From Symbiodinium natans (taxonomy: Eukaryota; Sar; Dinophyceae; Suessiales; Symbiodiniaceae), in NCBI GenBank assembly GCA_905221605.1, contig CAJNDS010001158.1:385001-449000 (forward strand): DNA of 64,000 bases. The letters are read 5' to 3'. How positions within the stretch are numbered: the first letter of the stretch is position 1; each line of letters opens with the position of its first letter. Below, piece after piece: positions 1 through 64,000 of this stretch. The notes below the pieces were generated by a model. It was not told the origin of the DNA. It saw only the letters and a list, made by a program, of their open reading frames with translations, and did no database searches. A program made the translations under genes and the position numbers.

Positions 1-2165
1 CACTAGGTCCTAGACAACTCGAGATAATGTTTGTTTAAAGCACAGGCTGTTCTTAGAGGCAAAACGAACACACAGGCGCTGTGTAACAACTGATAAGCTC
101 AGATCTGTGCCGCCTTCGGCTTCCAAATGGCCGGCAAGCTCTTTGATGAAGACGTGGCCAGAGAGAATGGGGCAGCGCCCGAACGCGAAGCTGAAGAACC
201 TCCTCAGCCCCCTCCTGAGCCAGACCAACCTCGCCAAGCCGTCCCTCAACCCGAGAGGCCAGCAAAGGAAGTTAGGTGTTTTGCATATATGCGGGGTAGG
301 GTGAGCGTAGGAAGATTTTGTTTGACTGCAACGTCCTAGGCCCCAGGGTCCTACATAAAGGGTTAGACACCGTTAAGCAACTTAAAGAGCCTAAATCCCA
401 GCCACTAATCGCTTCACCCTTTTATTAAAGAACCCCCTAATACTGAAAACGCTTTCCGGAAAATCCTGCCGAAACCGACCCCGCCTTTTAAACCCTATTC
501 CGAATTAGGGGGAGGGTTCAGGGCTCCCAAAATCCCCAAGCCAACCAACATCCTGAAGCTCCCTTCCCTCCCTGCCCAGCCCCAGCCTAGACCCTAAGCC
601 CTTTGGACCCCAAACATGACATGTGGATAAAAACCTCCCCCTAATGATAAAAACACATTTCGAGTTTCTATTGGGGGGAGGGGGGGGGGGGGGGGGAACC
701 CCCCGTTTAATATTAGGGGGAAGCGATTATGTCGCCGCTATTCATTGGTCAGGTCAACGCCGGACGAAGGCGAAGGCGAGGTTCCGTTTGAGGTCTGGAC
801 GCGTGAGCAAGGTTTGGCGCAGGCAGCCTCCTCGAGTCTCTTTTGGGAATTTGGGCCGTGGGGGTCCAGGCTGGTGGGCTGTGGACGACGGCGGCCACGA
901 GCTTGGCAAATGCCCGTCGCCACAAGAAGCCTGCCAGCTGTGGTTAAAAAAGCTTTGTCTGCTCTGTTCTGTAGCTTTTTTTTCGAGCAATGTCGAAATA
1001 TCTTGAGGTAATGGATCTTCTATCGAATGGATTTGCAATTTGGGCGTTACATATTTCTCATGGCCTATATAAAACATGTGTAGAGCCAATCTCAGAATTG
1101 AAAATGTGTTTGCAGGGTTGTTCCTTCTATATTGCTTGATGTTCTTTCATGTTACAGTTAGGTGTCTCTGTGTGCAAAGCCGGGTGCAGCCATGTGTGTG
1201 TAGGTGCTGAAAGTATTTAGAAACATATCTTAATGGTGGTTTTGATCCTATATGAATAACGATTTGTTTCTATGTAGATCTATGAACTATGAATATATTT
1301 GATATAGTTTTGTGATGTATATGGTTTAAGATATATCTATCCATCCATCTATCTATCTATCTATATATGTATCTACTTACATATCTACCTATCTACCCAC
1401 CTGGCCACTCAGCAATCAAGCAGTCTAAATACTTACCTATCTACCGATGTAGTGACCTATCGATTTATCTATCTGTCTGCCTATATTGAATCATTTTGTT
1501 TCAAAGCAAGAAATATTTGAATCATTTGAAGAACATATGGTGAAATATATTTGAATGTTAAAGTAACAAGCCACACTAGGAAATGCCAGTATTTATATGA
1601 ATACAACAAGCAAATTTTAACATGGTGGTCCCAATAAACCTTCGAGTTCTGGCAATCACGGCGATGTGCCATAATCAGAGCTTAGTAAGGGGTGCCCATC
1701 CCGATAAATATGTTGGGTTTCCTATAAATGTTGGATTTTGGATCTTCTAATATGGTGGGTTTCCTATGAATTTTGGATTTTGGATCTTCTATAGTCAGAG
1801 CTTAGTAAGGGGTGCCCGTCCCTATAAACATGGTGGGTTTCCTATAAATTTTGGGTTTTGGATCTTCTATAGTCAGCTGTCAGAGCTTAGTAGGGGGTTC
1901 CCATCCCTATAAATACACAGGGATCTCTATAAATCTTCGGACCCTCTTCGGCCTCCTTTTGCCTTTCTTGGCAAGGGCAGGCAAGGAGGTTGTGTCTCTG
2001 TGTCTCTCTGTGTCTCTCTGTGTCTCTCGGTGTCTCTGCGTCTCTGTGTCTGTGTCTGTGCCAATGCTTCTTGCCTGCACTTGTGTGTGCATTGCGACTT
2101 GAGCGAACTTCTGTGCAGTTGTTCTTTAGGGCTCTTGAGCGACGTGTGCGAGCTTTGTACCCGGA
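1..2165. other. Stretch without recognised genes
   Basis: No coding signal was recognised. It holds a poly-G run near 671-697, a TCTA-type microsatellite near 1335-1470, imperfect tandem repeats at 1676-1920 and a GT-rich run near 1990-2065. Most frames here are short and interrupted. Confidence 0.5.
1676..1920. repeat. Imperfect tandem repeat, about three copies
   Basis: The phrase CAGAGCTTAGTA(A/G)GGGG followed by CCCATCCC or CCCGTCCC and ATAAA, then a GGGTTTCCTATAAAT and TTGGATCTTCTA block, recurs three times with small changes and one partial extra block. Confidence 0.75.
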
Positions 2166-3396
2166 TTGTACCCTAAACCCTAAACCCCAAATTCCCACCC
2201 GGCCTGCTTAGGCCGTACCCACCCTTTACTAGGGTGCCTGGACCCAGAATGATACCCGGCAGCGAGATACACCTTTACTGGATGGACACTGGGTGGAATT
2301 CAGGTTCTTGGGCTGAGCCTTGCTTTAGGACCACTAAAGTGGTGCCTTATACTTACAAGGGGAACCCCCATGATCCTCCTCTTGATGAGAATACCCTAAA
2401 TGTGTGGCCGGAATCCTTCGGTGGACGTTTCTTTGAGGGGGGTACCCCCCCAGAGCCAAAAGCTCGTTTTGGGTCCTTTCCGCCCCTCCTGCCATGCCCG
2501 GGGCCCCTCTGCCTGGCTGCCCGGCCCTGGCCCCGGGCCGATGCCTTCGCGTGACACGCCGCCCCCCCCACACCCCCTGGGTGTGTTGGGGCGCCATTTG
2601 CGCATGTTACTTACTGCCGCTGCGAGACGCCCTAAACCCCAAACCCAAAACCCTAAACTCTAAACCCTATAAACCCTAACCAGGGTTTGGAGTTCAGGAG
2701 GGAGGCTGAGCAGCCCCTGGGCATAGTGCAATGCAGCCCCTCTTTCGGCTGGGGGTTGAGGGCTTTCAGGCTTTTTGGGGTTTAGGGTTGAGGTTTGCTA
2801 GGGTTTTGTTTTTTGGGTTTATTGGGTTTCGGGCTGTTACAAGCTTTTGGCTTTTGGGGCTTGTAGGACAGAATGGCTTCGGACTCATGAGGCGTGCCCC
2901 GCGTCCCGCGTCCGTCATGTACATACGCCTGCGTTCTTGTGTTTTCGAGTTCTATGCCCTGTTTCGTTTCTGAATTGCCAAGTTGTTCACGAGACCTTCA
3001 TCATCGGTATATGTTTTCGGCGTATTTCGCAGTTTGTCCATACCAGTAGCACTTCGACAGGCTGTGGGCTTGGGTGAGGAATGTTTTGGGCCAGTCCGAA
3101 TCCGAGAAGCAGACACCACAAAAGCAGCGCATGCCTTAAACGTTGCCCCACAATATTTGAAGAGACATCCGCGAGCAAAGGGCAGCTGCAGTTGAAGACC
3201 GAGGCTGGCATGTCTCGTGCAATCGCCCTGAACCCCTAAACCGTAAACCCTAAACTCTAAACCACGGGTGTCCTTGGCCTATGTCGGTGTTTCAGTAGAT
3301 GGCGCTACGATAGGTTTGTTGGAACTGGGGTTCAGGACTTTTTGCGTTGTGGTTGTTCACGCCGAGTCTATGCCCTCCTCTATAGTTGTTGTGGGT

Positions 3397-3493
3397 CCCT
3401 AAACCCTAAACCCTAAACCCTAAACCCTAAACCCTAAACCCTAAACCCTAAACCCTAAACCCTAAACCCTAAACCCTAAACCCTAAACCCTAA
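3397..3493. repeat. Telomere-type array, C-rich strand
   Basis: About 14 uninterrupted CCCTAAA units far from any chromosome end visible here. It is one of dozens of interstitial arrays in the window. Confidence 0.98.
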
Positions 3494-3787
3494 GCAACAG
3501 CCTCCTTCACGACAAGGTCTACCGCGTTACCTCGCGGAGCCCCGAGCCACATCGCAGGTTTTAGACTGGTCGCATTGAGTTAGGGTTTAGGCTTGGGGTT
3601 GGGGGCCCCTCCGAACTTAGGGGCACCTTACTGGGGGTCCTTATTTCAAGGAAATCCTACTATGTGGGATCTACGTTGGGGCTGCACCATCTTCGTAAAC
3701 CTCCTGTTGCAGCATGGGTTTCCGTCCTGGGGGACATGGCCTGCGTAGCTTGGATTCGGTCTTCTTCGTTCGTGGTTCTGAGCTGAT

Positions 3788-3902
3788 CCTTGGGGACCAA
3801 AAGCACCCCTAAAAGGGTTTATGGCTCATATATGCCTTAATAGGAATTATCGTCGTGTAGGGTACATAACCCCCATTTCAGGGGTTCATTTCGTCCCCAA
3901 GG
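3788..3902. repeat. MITE-like element, family C
   Basis: Inverted repeats CCTTGGGGAC and GTCCCCAAGG bound a central AT-rich palindrome with the phrases GGGTTTATGG and GGAATTAT. No coding capacity. Confidence 0.8.
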
Positions 3903-3965
3903 ATGTGTTCTGAGTCAGGGTGGCGAAAGCGCGTAGTGATCCCAAGCTGAGAAACTCCTTGAAAA

Positions 3966-4067
3966 CGAAATGAACCCTAAATTTGGGGGTCATGTGCCCT
4001 ATGCTACCATAATTCCTATTCGGGTATATGAGCCATAAACCCCTTTAGGGTTCATTTCGTCCCCAAG
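3966..4067. repeat. MITE-like element, family C, opposite orientation
   Basis: It runs from GAAATGAACCCTAAA to TTCATTTCGTCCCCAAG and is a diverged inverted copy of the element just upstream. The pair forms a larger palindrome of about 280 bases. Confidence 0.75.
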
Positions 4068-4100
4068 CTTCTTGCTTGTTCCTTGAGATTTGCCCGTGAA

Positions 4101-4263
4101 CCCAGATCTTCCAAAACCCCCTTAGCCAAGGAATATGCCCTAATTTGTACTCAGGATCCTTATTAGGAGTTAGGGTATATACCGTAATTACCTAATTGAT
4201 ACTAAGGATCCTTATTAGGAATTAGGGTATATACCTTAACTAAGGGGTTTTGGAAGATCTGGG
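4101..4263. repeat. MITE-like element, family A
   Basis: Terminal inverted repeats CCCAGATCTTCCAAAACC and its complement end in GATCTGGG. The interior carries a duplicated GGATCCTTATTAGGA(A/G)TTAGGGTATA block. An AA dinucleotide flanks both ends. Confidence 0.85.
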
Positions 4264-4350
4264 AATTCGACTCAGGTCGCTGATGCAGCAGCTTCCGCTC
4301 ACCCTGGCAGAAGCGCCGCATACCCGGACAGCGATCTCCGAAGTCGAAGT

Positions 4351-4446
4351 CCTTGGGGACCAAATGAACATAATGATATACCCTAGTAGGGATCATAGTA
4401 GTCTAGGGTATATGACCTCCAAATTTAGGGTTCATTTCGTCCCCCA
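4351..4446. repeat. MITE-like element, family C
   Basis: CCTTGGGGACCAAATGAAC at the left pairs with GGTTCATTTCGTCCCCCAG at the right around an AT-rich centre. Confidence 0.8.
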
Positions 4447-5235
4447 GATTAGGACAAATCAAAGGGCGCTTACATGGTGCCGAGTGCGGCAGTATCCCTG
4501 AAACATCCTGAAACAACTTTCGTATGGCAGTCCTTTGCCCAAAATCCTCATGGTATTCATGGTGTTTGGCTTAGCACCCCCCATGTTCTGAAGCAATCTC
4601 TCCGTGAAGTCTACTGTGAAACCCGAGCCGCAAGTCAAGACCACTGCCAGGCGTGGAAAAGCCGAGCATGCCCGTGACCACTTTTTCTCTGCCGCTTGCC
4701 TCGTGCACACGCAAGTCATTTGTGTGTTTGCTTTGCAGGATATCAGTGGCTTTCAGTGGGCGTGCATTGTGTGCGCGGCGTGCGCAGTCGCCGAACATGC
4801 ATGCTGTCCAATGATAGGTTTCGATTGGCTGTGCCAGGGAAGTCAGGCCAGGCCCACCATGTCTACCTGATGCAATGAAGCTACGACACAGCGGGGGGAA
4901 GCAGAGCTTGACCAGCTGCGTGTACCTGAACAATGGCGATAGTTCGTATCCCCTGTATTCTCAGCTGTGCAATGGTGCATCCTGGCTGTGGTTCATCCCA
5001 CGGAACGACTGTCTTGTTGGAACACGTCCAATTGCAGCATCGGCCCAGACTCAACATGTGGTACGCTGGCAACGGGCGCGGCTTTACGAATAATTATGGT
5101 TCGCAAGTCCTGAGTCCTGCAAAAGCTGCTATCAGGTTCATGTGTATGGCCCGGAAGTGCCAGCAGCATTCCCTCAATCCACATAACGCTTTGAAATCAC
5201 TTCGAACATGGCGTGAGCAGCCATATGTTACACCT
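4447..5235. other. Repeat-poor stretch without a recognised gene
   Basis: Several overlapping short frames occur on both strands with no family motif. Nothing could be assigned. An AT microsatellite follows from about 5257 to 5350. Confidence 0.4.
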
Positions 5236-5311
5236 ACCCGCGACCTTTCCACATGTATATATCTATATATATATATATATGTGTGTGTGTGTACTATATA
5301 TATGTAAATAA

Positions 5312-5349
<38 letters not shown>

Positions 5350-5769
5350 TTATGTATATATAATCATAACATTTGTTTATGTATTTATTTACTACAAATG
5401 ATATACATGATCAACAGAGGTTCTCCTCACGGACCCGGAGTGGAGTCAGGCCATCCGCACAGCGCAGGCCCCAAGCATCGGACCGTCGACCTGCGTTTGT
5501 TTCTTTCACGAGCATTCGAGGTTTAGGGTTTAGGGTTTGGGGTTTGGGGTTTGGGGTTTAATTAGGGTTTAGGGTTTAAGGTTTAGGGTAGCACATTCCA
5601 GCGCTTTCGATTCAGCCTGCTTCCCAATTGGATGTGGCATTGCATGAATTCTACGTAGTGCTGGGATGTGAGAGGACTGGATGGTGATGTTTAGAGAGCT
5701 TGTGCTATTGCCGTCGTGGTTAGCGCCATGGGCCTGCGGAACGCAATTACATGCATGTACATGGAGAAG

Positions 5770-5964
5770 TTACCATGATTTTCCTGAGCCCAGCGCCTCG
5801 GCGACCACTCCAGGCTCGCTGTTGATGTGGTAGCGGAGGCTACGGCTCCCTACTGCCAGTATACCTCCCAGCAGTCCGAGCAATAGTATGGCCAGCCACA
5901 GCCCTCGTATTTGTGGGCTCTCCGGTACCTTGTCACAAAGAGCTCTTGCTAGCTGCAAAAGCAA
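5770..5964 (-). other. Unassigned ORF with one hydrophobic segment
   Basis: A 64-codon minus-strand frame contains a charged start, a hydrophobic run LWLAILLLGLLGGILAVGS and a polar tail. It is not made of a simple repeat, unlike most ORFs here. No family is recognised and no partner exons were found, so it may be a single exon of an opposite-strand gene or chance. Confidence 0.2.
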
Positions 5965-6537
5965 AGCAAACGACTAGGACATGATATGCGGGCGCTTTTA
6001 TCATATCTACTCAATACTCAGCTAAACTTTTCAGAGCCCTCCGCGTGCTGGCCTGGGGCATGTTTGTTGCTCCCTGCAATGCGACATCCAGAAGCCATGG
6101 ATGCCAACGTTATCGGCAAAGCCTTGGTTCCGGATGCGGGGATCCCAGAGCCCGAACATCCCTCAAGCCTCTGACGAGGTCTGTAAGTGCTGTCCGCAGA
6201 TCCAAGCCATACAATAAACATGCGACATCACTTCTTCAGACCTCCAGAAATGTTGCCGGCGTTAGCAGTACTGCAGTACTAGTACTGAAGAGGATCATAC
6301 AGTACCTACCATCGACTACTGCATGGCATGAAGTCCTAAAACCTAAACCCTAATTAACCGTAACCCCGAAACCCTAAACCCTAAACCCTAAACCCTAAAC
6401 CCCAAACCCCAAACCCTAAACCCTAAACCCTAAACCCTACACTTGCCTGCGTTAGGGGGAGCCAAGCTTGCAGGTTGCGACGCGACGGGCGGAACTGCGA
6501 GTCGAAGGCAGCCCGCGGTTCTCTGGATGGCTCTCAG

Positions 6538-6695
6538 GAATGAGGGAATGAGGGCCCTGTGTAATCCCTTAATTATGTAGGTATGTATATATATATATAT
6601 ATATATGGCCCCTATATAATTCCTTAAAGGGTACACACACACATATATATATCGATATTTCTATATATATGTATATTCTATTTTATATATCTACT

Positions 6696-6747
<52 letters not shown>

Positions 6748-7004
6748 TGCTTACCACTAAGGACAGGGCCTCTTCGGGGGAACACATCGCGCTTGGAGTG
6801 GTGGAGTCGCATTTTCGCCATATGACCTAGCCGAGTGGACTGGGCGTGCCCGCGCGCGCGGGGGGTTCTTCGGGCCCCTCATGCCCCGTAGAAGAAGAAG
6901 AAGAAGAGGAGGAGGAGGAGGAAGAAGAGAGAGAGAGAGGGGGGGCCCTTATATAATCCCTTCAAGGGTAAGTTTAGGGTCTTAATTCCCTCATTCCCTA
7001 CTGA
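6538..7004. repeat. MITE family E split by microsatellites
   Basis: The left end GGAATGAGGGAATGAGGG and the right end TTCCCTCATTCCCTACT match the short intact copies at 42338 and 42781. Here the middle holds TA, GA and GAA-type simple repeats, so the element appears greatly expanded or invaded. Confidence 0.6.
6698..6743. repeat. (GA)n microsatellite
   Basis: About 23 GA units in a row. Confidence 0.95.
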
Positions 7005-7092
7005 TGGCCCTTGGGTTATGGGTTCCCTTATGAAAAGTACCGAAACCAAAAACGGGGTACCCTTATGTTAATATGGTTACTGGGCTGCCAAG

Positions 7093-7104
7093 TTTCTGTT
7101 TTTG
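7093..7104 (+). CDS. Possible exon just before HMA domain 1
   Basis: The bases read (V)SVFG and end in one G before a GT donor. That fits the split glycine codon (G|GC ATG) at which the exon at 7885 starts, giving a plausible first beta strand ending in the usual GM of an HMA domain. The left boundary is a guess at an AAG acceptor; the exon could extend further left. It was chosen mainly by phase and position. Confidence 0.3.
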
Positions 7105-7884
7105 GTGATCGTGGAATGGCGATGGCGCCACCAATCCAGAAGTTACCGCCAAAGTTGTGCTGTGTTTTAGCCTATATGGGTGTTGACGAGAATATAGGGA
7201 TCCCAGAATAAACCCCCAAGTAGTAGGATTCCCGCCCATGCTGGTTCTCAGATTGCGGCCATAGGACTTGACGCTTGTGGCAAGGGGGCTCCTAACTAAT
7301 GTATTCTGGGGGGGGAGGTACCACCCCCCCATACATTACCCAATGGTTGGGGAATGTATTCTGAAGGCGTTTGTTTCCTGTGTTTTCATCTAGTTTGTAT
7401 AGTAGGTTTAAGCGGTTTGAAAATATGGCATGTCACCATATGTCAATCTTGTTTAGCCTCGCTGGCTTCGAACAACTCCGAACCTACCTGAGAGGCCTTG
7501 CCTTCGAAGCTCTATGCAGCTTCGCATGTTCTAAAGCTTGGCTAGATAGACAGGGGAGGAAAGGGAAGGATAATGTATTCAGGGGGGTCCAACCTGGCCC
7601 GGGCCCGGGGAATACATTCTTTCTGGGGTTAGTAATCCTTCGAGACTCCTGTATTTGCAACTATCTGAAGGTAGTGGCATCTACATAGATAGCAAAGCTC
7701 TTAAAAAGCATACGTAGCAGAACCCCCCTGAATACATTTACTTTTCCCTGCTGATCCCCAGCTACCCCCAGCTACTAATGTATTTTCGGGGGGGGGGGGT
7801 CCGAATTCCAGGTAGGAGCCAGTATCTTGTGGCGTTTTTTTTTTTTTTTCATGGTCTTGGGGGTTGCTGCTCCACTGCCTGCAG

Positions 7885-61696
<53,812 letters not shown>

Positions 61697-61819
61697 GATA
61701 TACTGCTGTAGTCATGGCAGGTTTCTTCAAATTGCTCTAGTACCCGAAGCCCTGAGCCCTCAACCCTAAACCCTAAACCTCAACCCTAAACCCTAAACCC
61801 TAAACCCTCAGCTCAAAAG

Positions 61820-61855
61820 CTTCACTCCTGGATTGGAAGCTGCAGCGCGGCGCAG
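61820..61855 (+). CDS. Possible exon leading to the phosphorylation domain
   Basis: The frame FTPGLEAAARR, between an AAAG acceptor and a GA donor, resembles the ALE segment that precedes DKTGT in P1B ATPases. A C-rich array lies on its left and a G-rich array on its right, as with several firm exons. The motif is short. Confidence 0.35.
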
Positions 61856-62092
61856 GAGTCCGAGTCTCGCAGTGGGTCAGACTCGGAGGCGGACGTTTGA
61901 AACATTTAGGGTTTAGGGTTTAGGGTTTAGGGTTCCTGACCATTACCGGCCGACTCCCCAAGCCCGGATGCAAAAGGGTTTAGGGTTCACTGTGAGCTCA
62001 TGCACTCAAAGCTTGCTTGCCCCGCTTCAAGTGCACAGGACCGTAAGCTCCGCACACTGCCAGCTGACGGACAAGGTTGAATCCCGAACCCC

Positions 62093-62293
62093 TCCTTGAA
62101 CCCTAAACCCTCAACCCCAAGAATATGCCTAAACCCTCAACCCTAAACCCTAAATACAGGGAAATCCCTAAACCCTAAACCCGAAAAACAGGAATATCCC
62201 TAAACCCTAAACCATAAATTTACAGGAATATCCCTAAACCCTAAACCCTACACCCTAAATTTACAGGAATATCCCTAAACCCTAAACCCTAAA
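62093..62293. repeat. Telomere-type array with composite higher-order unit
   Basis: CCCTAAACCCTAAA pieces alternate with AAATTTACAGGAATATC-like spacers repeated about four times, a composite tandem repeat of roughly 50 bases. Confidence 0.88.
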
Positions 62294-62476
62294 CCACTCC
62301 CCCAACTCGCGCAGACCGACTCCAGCTCCGATCGCCTTCCCGAGCGCCCGCGCCGCATTGGCGCCAACGAGGCTTTGTAGGGTTTAGGGTTTAGGGTTTA
62401 GGGTTTAGGGTTTAGGGTTTAGGGTTTAGGAAGGTTCCCTAGGTACCTACCCTTCTTGAACGCCCCCTCCCTTAAG

Positions 62477-62534
62477 AACCCGATAGAGGCTGCCGCAAAG
62501 GCGTTCTTCAAGGCGAAGAGTTGCGGCAACCAAG
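62477..62534 (+). CDS. Possible nucleotide-binding domain exon
   Basis: After a TTAAG acceptor the frame reads NPIEAAAKAFFKAKSCGNQ and stops at a GC donor. It recalls the SEHPLAxAI helix of the P1B nucleotide-binding domain, with N in place of H. The missing DKTGT exon between 61.9 and 62.5 kb makes this doubtful; another helical protein segment is possible. Confidence 0.3.
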
Positions 62535-62782
62535 GCTGGGGGGTTAGGGTTTGTAGGGTTTAGGGTTTAGGTTTTAGGGTTTAGGGTTTAGGGTTTAGGG
62601 TTTGAGGAGACCTGCTGCAAGCCTGGATGCAAAAGGAGACCTGCTGCAAAAAGGGGTCTAGGAATCGTAGGGGTTTTGGATTTAGGTTTTAGGAGCTTGG
62701 CTGAACAACAGGGTTTAGGCGAAGCCTTGTCCGTGCGTCACACGTCCGGAGCTACAGCCGCAGCATTTGCCATGAACGATCA

Positions 62783-62904
62783 CCTTGCGGACACATGAAC
62801 CCTGAAAGGGTTTAGGGTTGAGGGTTGAGGGTTTAGGGTTTAGGGATATACCTGAATAGGAATTATAGTAGTATACCATTTTAGGGCTCATTTTGTCCCC
62901 AAGG
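62783..62904. repeat. MITE family C with telomere-type insert
   Basis: CCTTGCGGACACATGAACCC pairs with GGGCTCATTTTGTCCCCAAG. TTTAGGG and TTGAGGG units are inserted in the left arm. Confidence 0.8.
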
Positions 62905-62909
62905 CAGGA

Positions 62910-63320
62910 ATAAATCTGGACCAGAACCCGCTATCGCGTAGGTTCGCACAGCCCTTCATTGCGAGTGCCCTCCACATGTGTCTTTCACACTTCGCACAAA
63001 TCCTGCTGGTTGAGAGTCCAAACACAATGTCTTGGGGCAAAAGTGGCTTGCATAGGCTTGCAGTTGATGAGGCCTATGACGCAGCTCCGAAATACTGTGT
63101 GCTTGACCCACGGGGTCTCGCATTGGCAAAAGAGGCATCTCCACACACGCACACACACACACACACCCTGACAAATGCGTGTAGAATTTGCCGCATGCTG
63201 TCACTTCTGTCTCGGACGGCTGGAAGTTCGAAGTCCTTCCAAGGAAGCCGAGTTGATGTCGCTTCTTGGGCCTGTAGGTATGGGGTTTGTCACCTCGGAG
63301 GGGCACAATAGCAGTCCCGG
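62910..63320. other. Open stretch without a recognised motif
   Basis: A + strand frame is open from 62976 to 63311 and includes GLHRLAVDEAYDAAPKYC, which looks protein-like, followed by a CA microsatellite. It could be an exon of the ATPase nucleotide-binding region, but no family motif supports that. Confidence 0.25.
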
Positions 63321-63324
63321 CATG

Positions 63325-63433
63325 CCTTGGGGACGACATGAACCCTAAAATTGGTGGCTTATGTTCCCTATACTACTACAATTCTCCCATGAAGTTATGT
63401 AGACCCTAAACCCCGGGTTCATGTGGGCTCATG
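63325..63433. repeat. MITE-like element, family C
   Basis: CCTTGGGGACGACATGAACC begins the element; the right end is degenerate. Confidence 0.65.
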
Positions 63434-63496
63434 TCCAGTAAGTTTGCTTTGCAAACGTTTTACCTCCAAAACGCAGAACCACGGTAGGCCCTTGGG

Positions 63497-63585
63497 ACAT
63501 TTTATATGTTCCCTTGTTTGGGGTTTAAGAGGATAATATTCAGGAACATTTACATTTTTCAGAGGGTTTGTTAAGGGCCATCCCC
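63497..63585. repeat. Dispersed repeat, family F
   Basis: Contains GGGACATTTTATATGTTCCC, GAGGATAATATTCAGGAACA and CAGAGGGTTTGTTAAGGGCC. Confidence 0.68.
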
Positions 63586-63915
63586 CACAATCACCCGAAG
63601 ACTTGCAAGGCGCAGGCGTCGGCGCCACTTTTGCCCCTGGCTTGGGCAAGACATCTTCCGCCTCAGGCGCCGGGCATCGCTTGTAGATTTGAGTTGCCTA
63701 AACCCTAATCCCTAAACCCTAAACCCTGAATAAACCCTAAACCCTAAAAGGACCTAGGGGACCTATTGGACCCTAAAAAGGGTTTATGGCTCATATACCC
63801 TAATTAATCTGAGTTATAGTTGACTGGGGCATATGACCCCAAATTTTGGGGAGGATCAGGCATGAAAGATAACACGCAGTCTACGATGTGGCCCAGTATG
63901 CCAGTGACATTTGTG

Positions 63916-63960
63916 TCCCCTAAACCCTAAACCCTAAACCCTAAACCCTAAACCCTAAAC
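63916..63960. repeat. Telomere-type array, C-rich strand
   Basis: About six CCCTAAA units close to the right edge of the window. Confidence 0.96.
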
Positions 63961-64000
63961 CTGCTCTTCAGAACAGTGACGCGATGGCATCGCGTTCCCC

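Noticed and set aside
62064-62075. LTDK between a CAG acceptor and a GT donor as the start of the phosphorylation motif
   Set aside because: No TGTLT exon was found downstream and four residues match easily by chance.

Overview
The window looks like nuclear DNA of a dinoflagellate or close alveolate relative. It is about half GC and peppered on both strands with short interstitial arrays of the telomere-type heptamer CCCTAAA/TTTAGGG. It is full of short inverted-repeat elements (MITE-like), has no long ORF, and the only recognisable gene is split into very small exons whose introns often begin with GC or GA instead of GT and end in AG, usually AG|G. GC/GA donors and AG|G acceptors are known dinoflagellate traits. 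Genus cannot be told from this window.

The gene lies on the + strand and fills most of the window, from about 7.1 or 7.9 kb to at least 61.7 kb, probably past the right edge. It encodes a copper-type P1B ATPase (CopA/ATP7/PAA-like). Its parts appear in family order. Three N-terminal heavy-metal-associated (HMA) domains, each cut into 3-5 exons, lie at 7.9-9.6, 11.4-14.5 and 15.8-18.4 kb. A linker exon follows at 20.0 kb and the end of a fourth HMA domain at 35.0 kb. Membrane segments with ATPVQ, NMDVLI and GRLLEARVKERTT lie at 37.1, 38.4 and 39.8 kb. The actuator domain with VPADGELV, DESLLTGES and PVPKAAGDTLTG lies at 54.7-57.0 kb, then the third core membrane helix (APAQRLAD) at 57.4 kb. 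A possible CPC microexon is at 61.14 kb and the segment just after it (LVGADLGIQQ) at 61.65 kb. The DKTGT phosphorylation site was not found and should lie further right or in an exon too small to see. Reading phases agree at nearly every junction where both sides could be placed, which argues for an intact gene.

The introns carry everything else. They hold telomere-type arrays, at least seven families of palindromic MITE-like repeats (here A to G), microsatellites, minisatellites and a 5.5-kb foldback element at 44.4-49.9 kb inside the largest intron that could be delimited well. Several MITEs end within a few bases of a 3' splice site. C-rich telomere arrays often sit just before an exon and G-rich arrays just after.

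The first 7 kb, about 20-35 kb and 40-54 kb have no convincing coding sequence apart from the weak candidates listed. No rRNA, tRNA, CRISPR array or bacterial-type operon was seen. All exon limits are read by eye from motif plus splice-site phase and need transcript confirmation.
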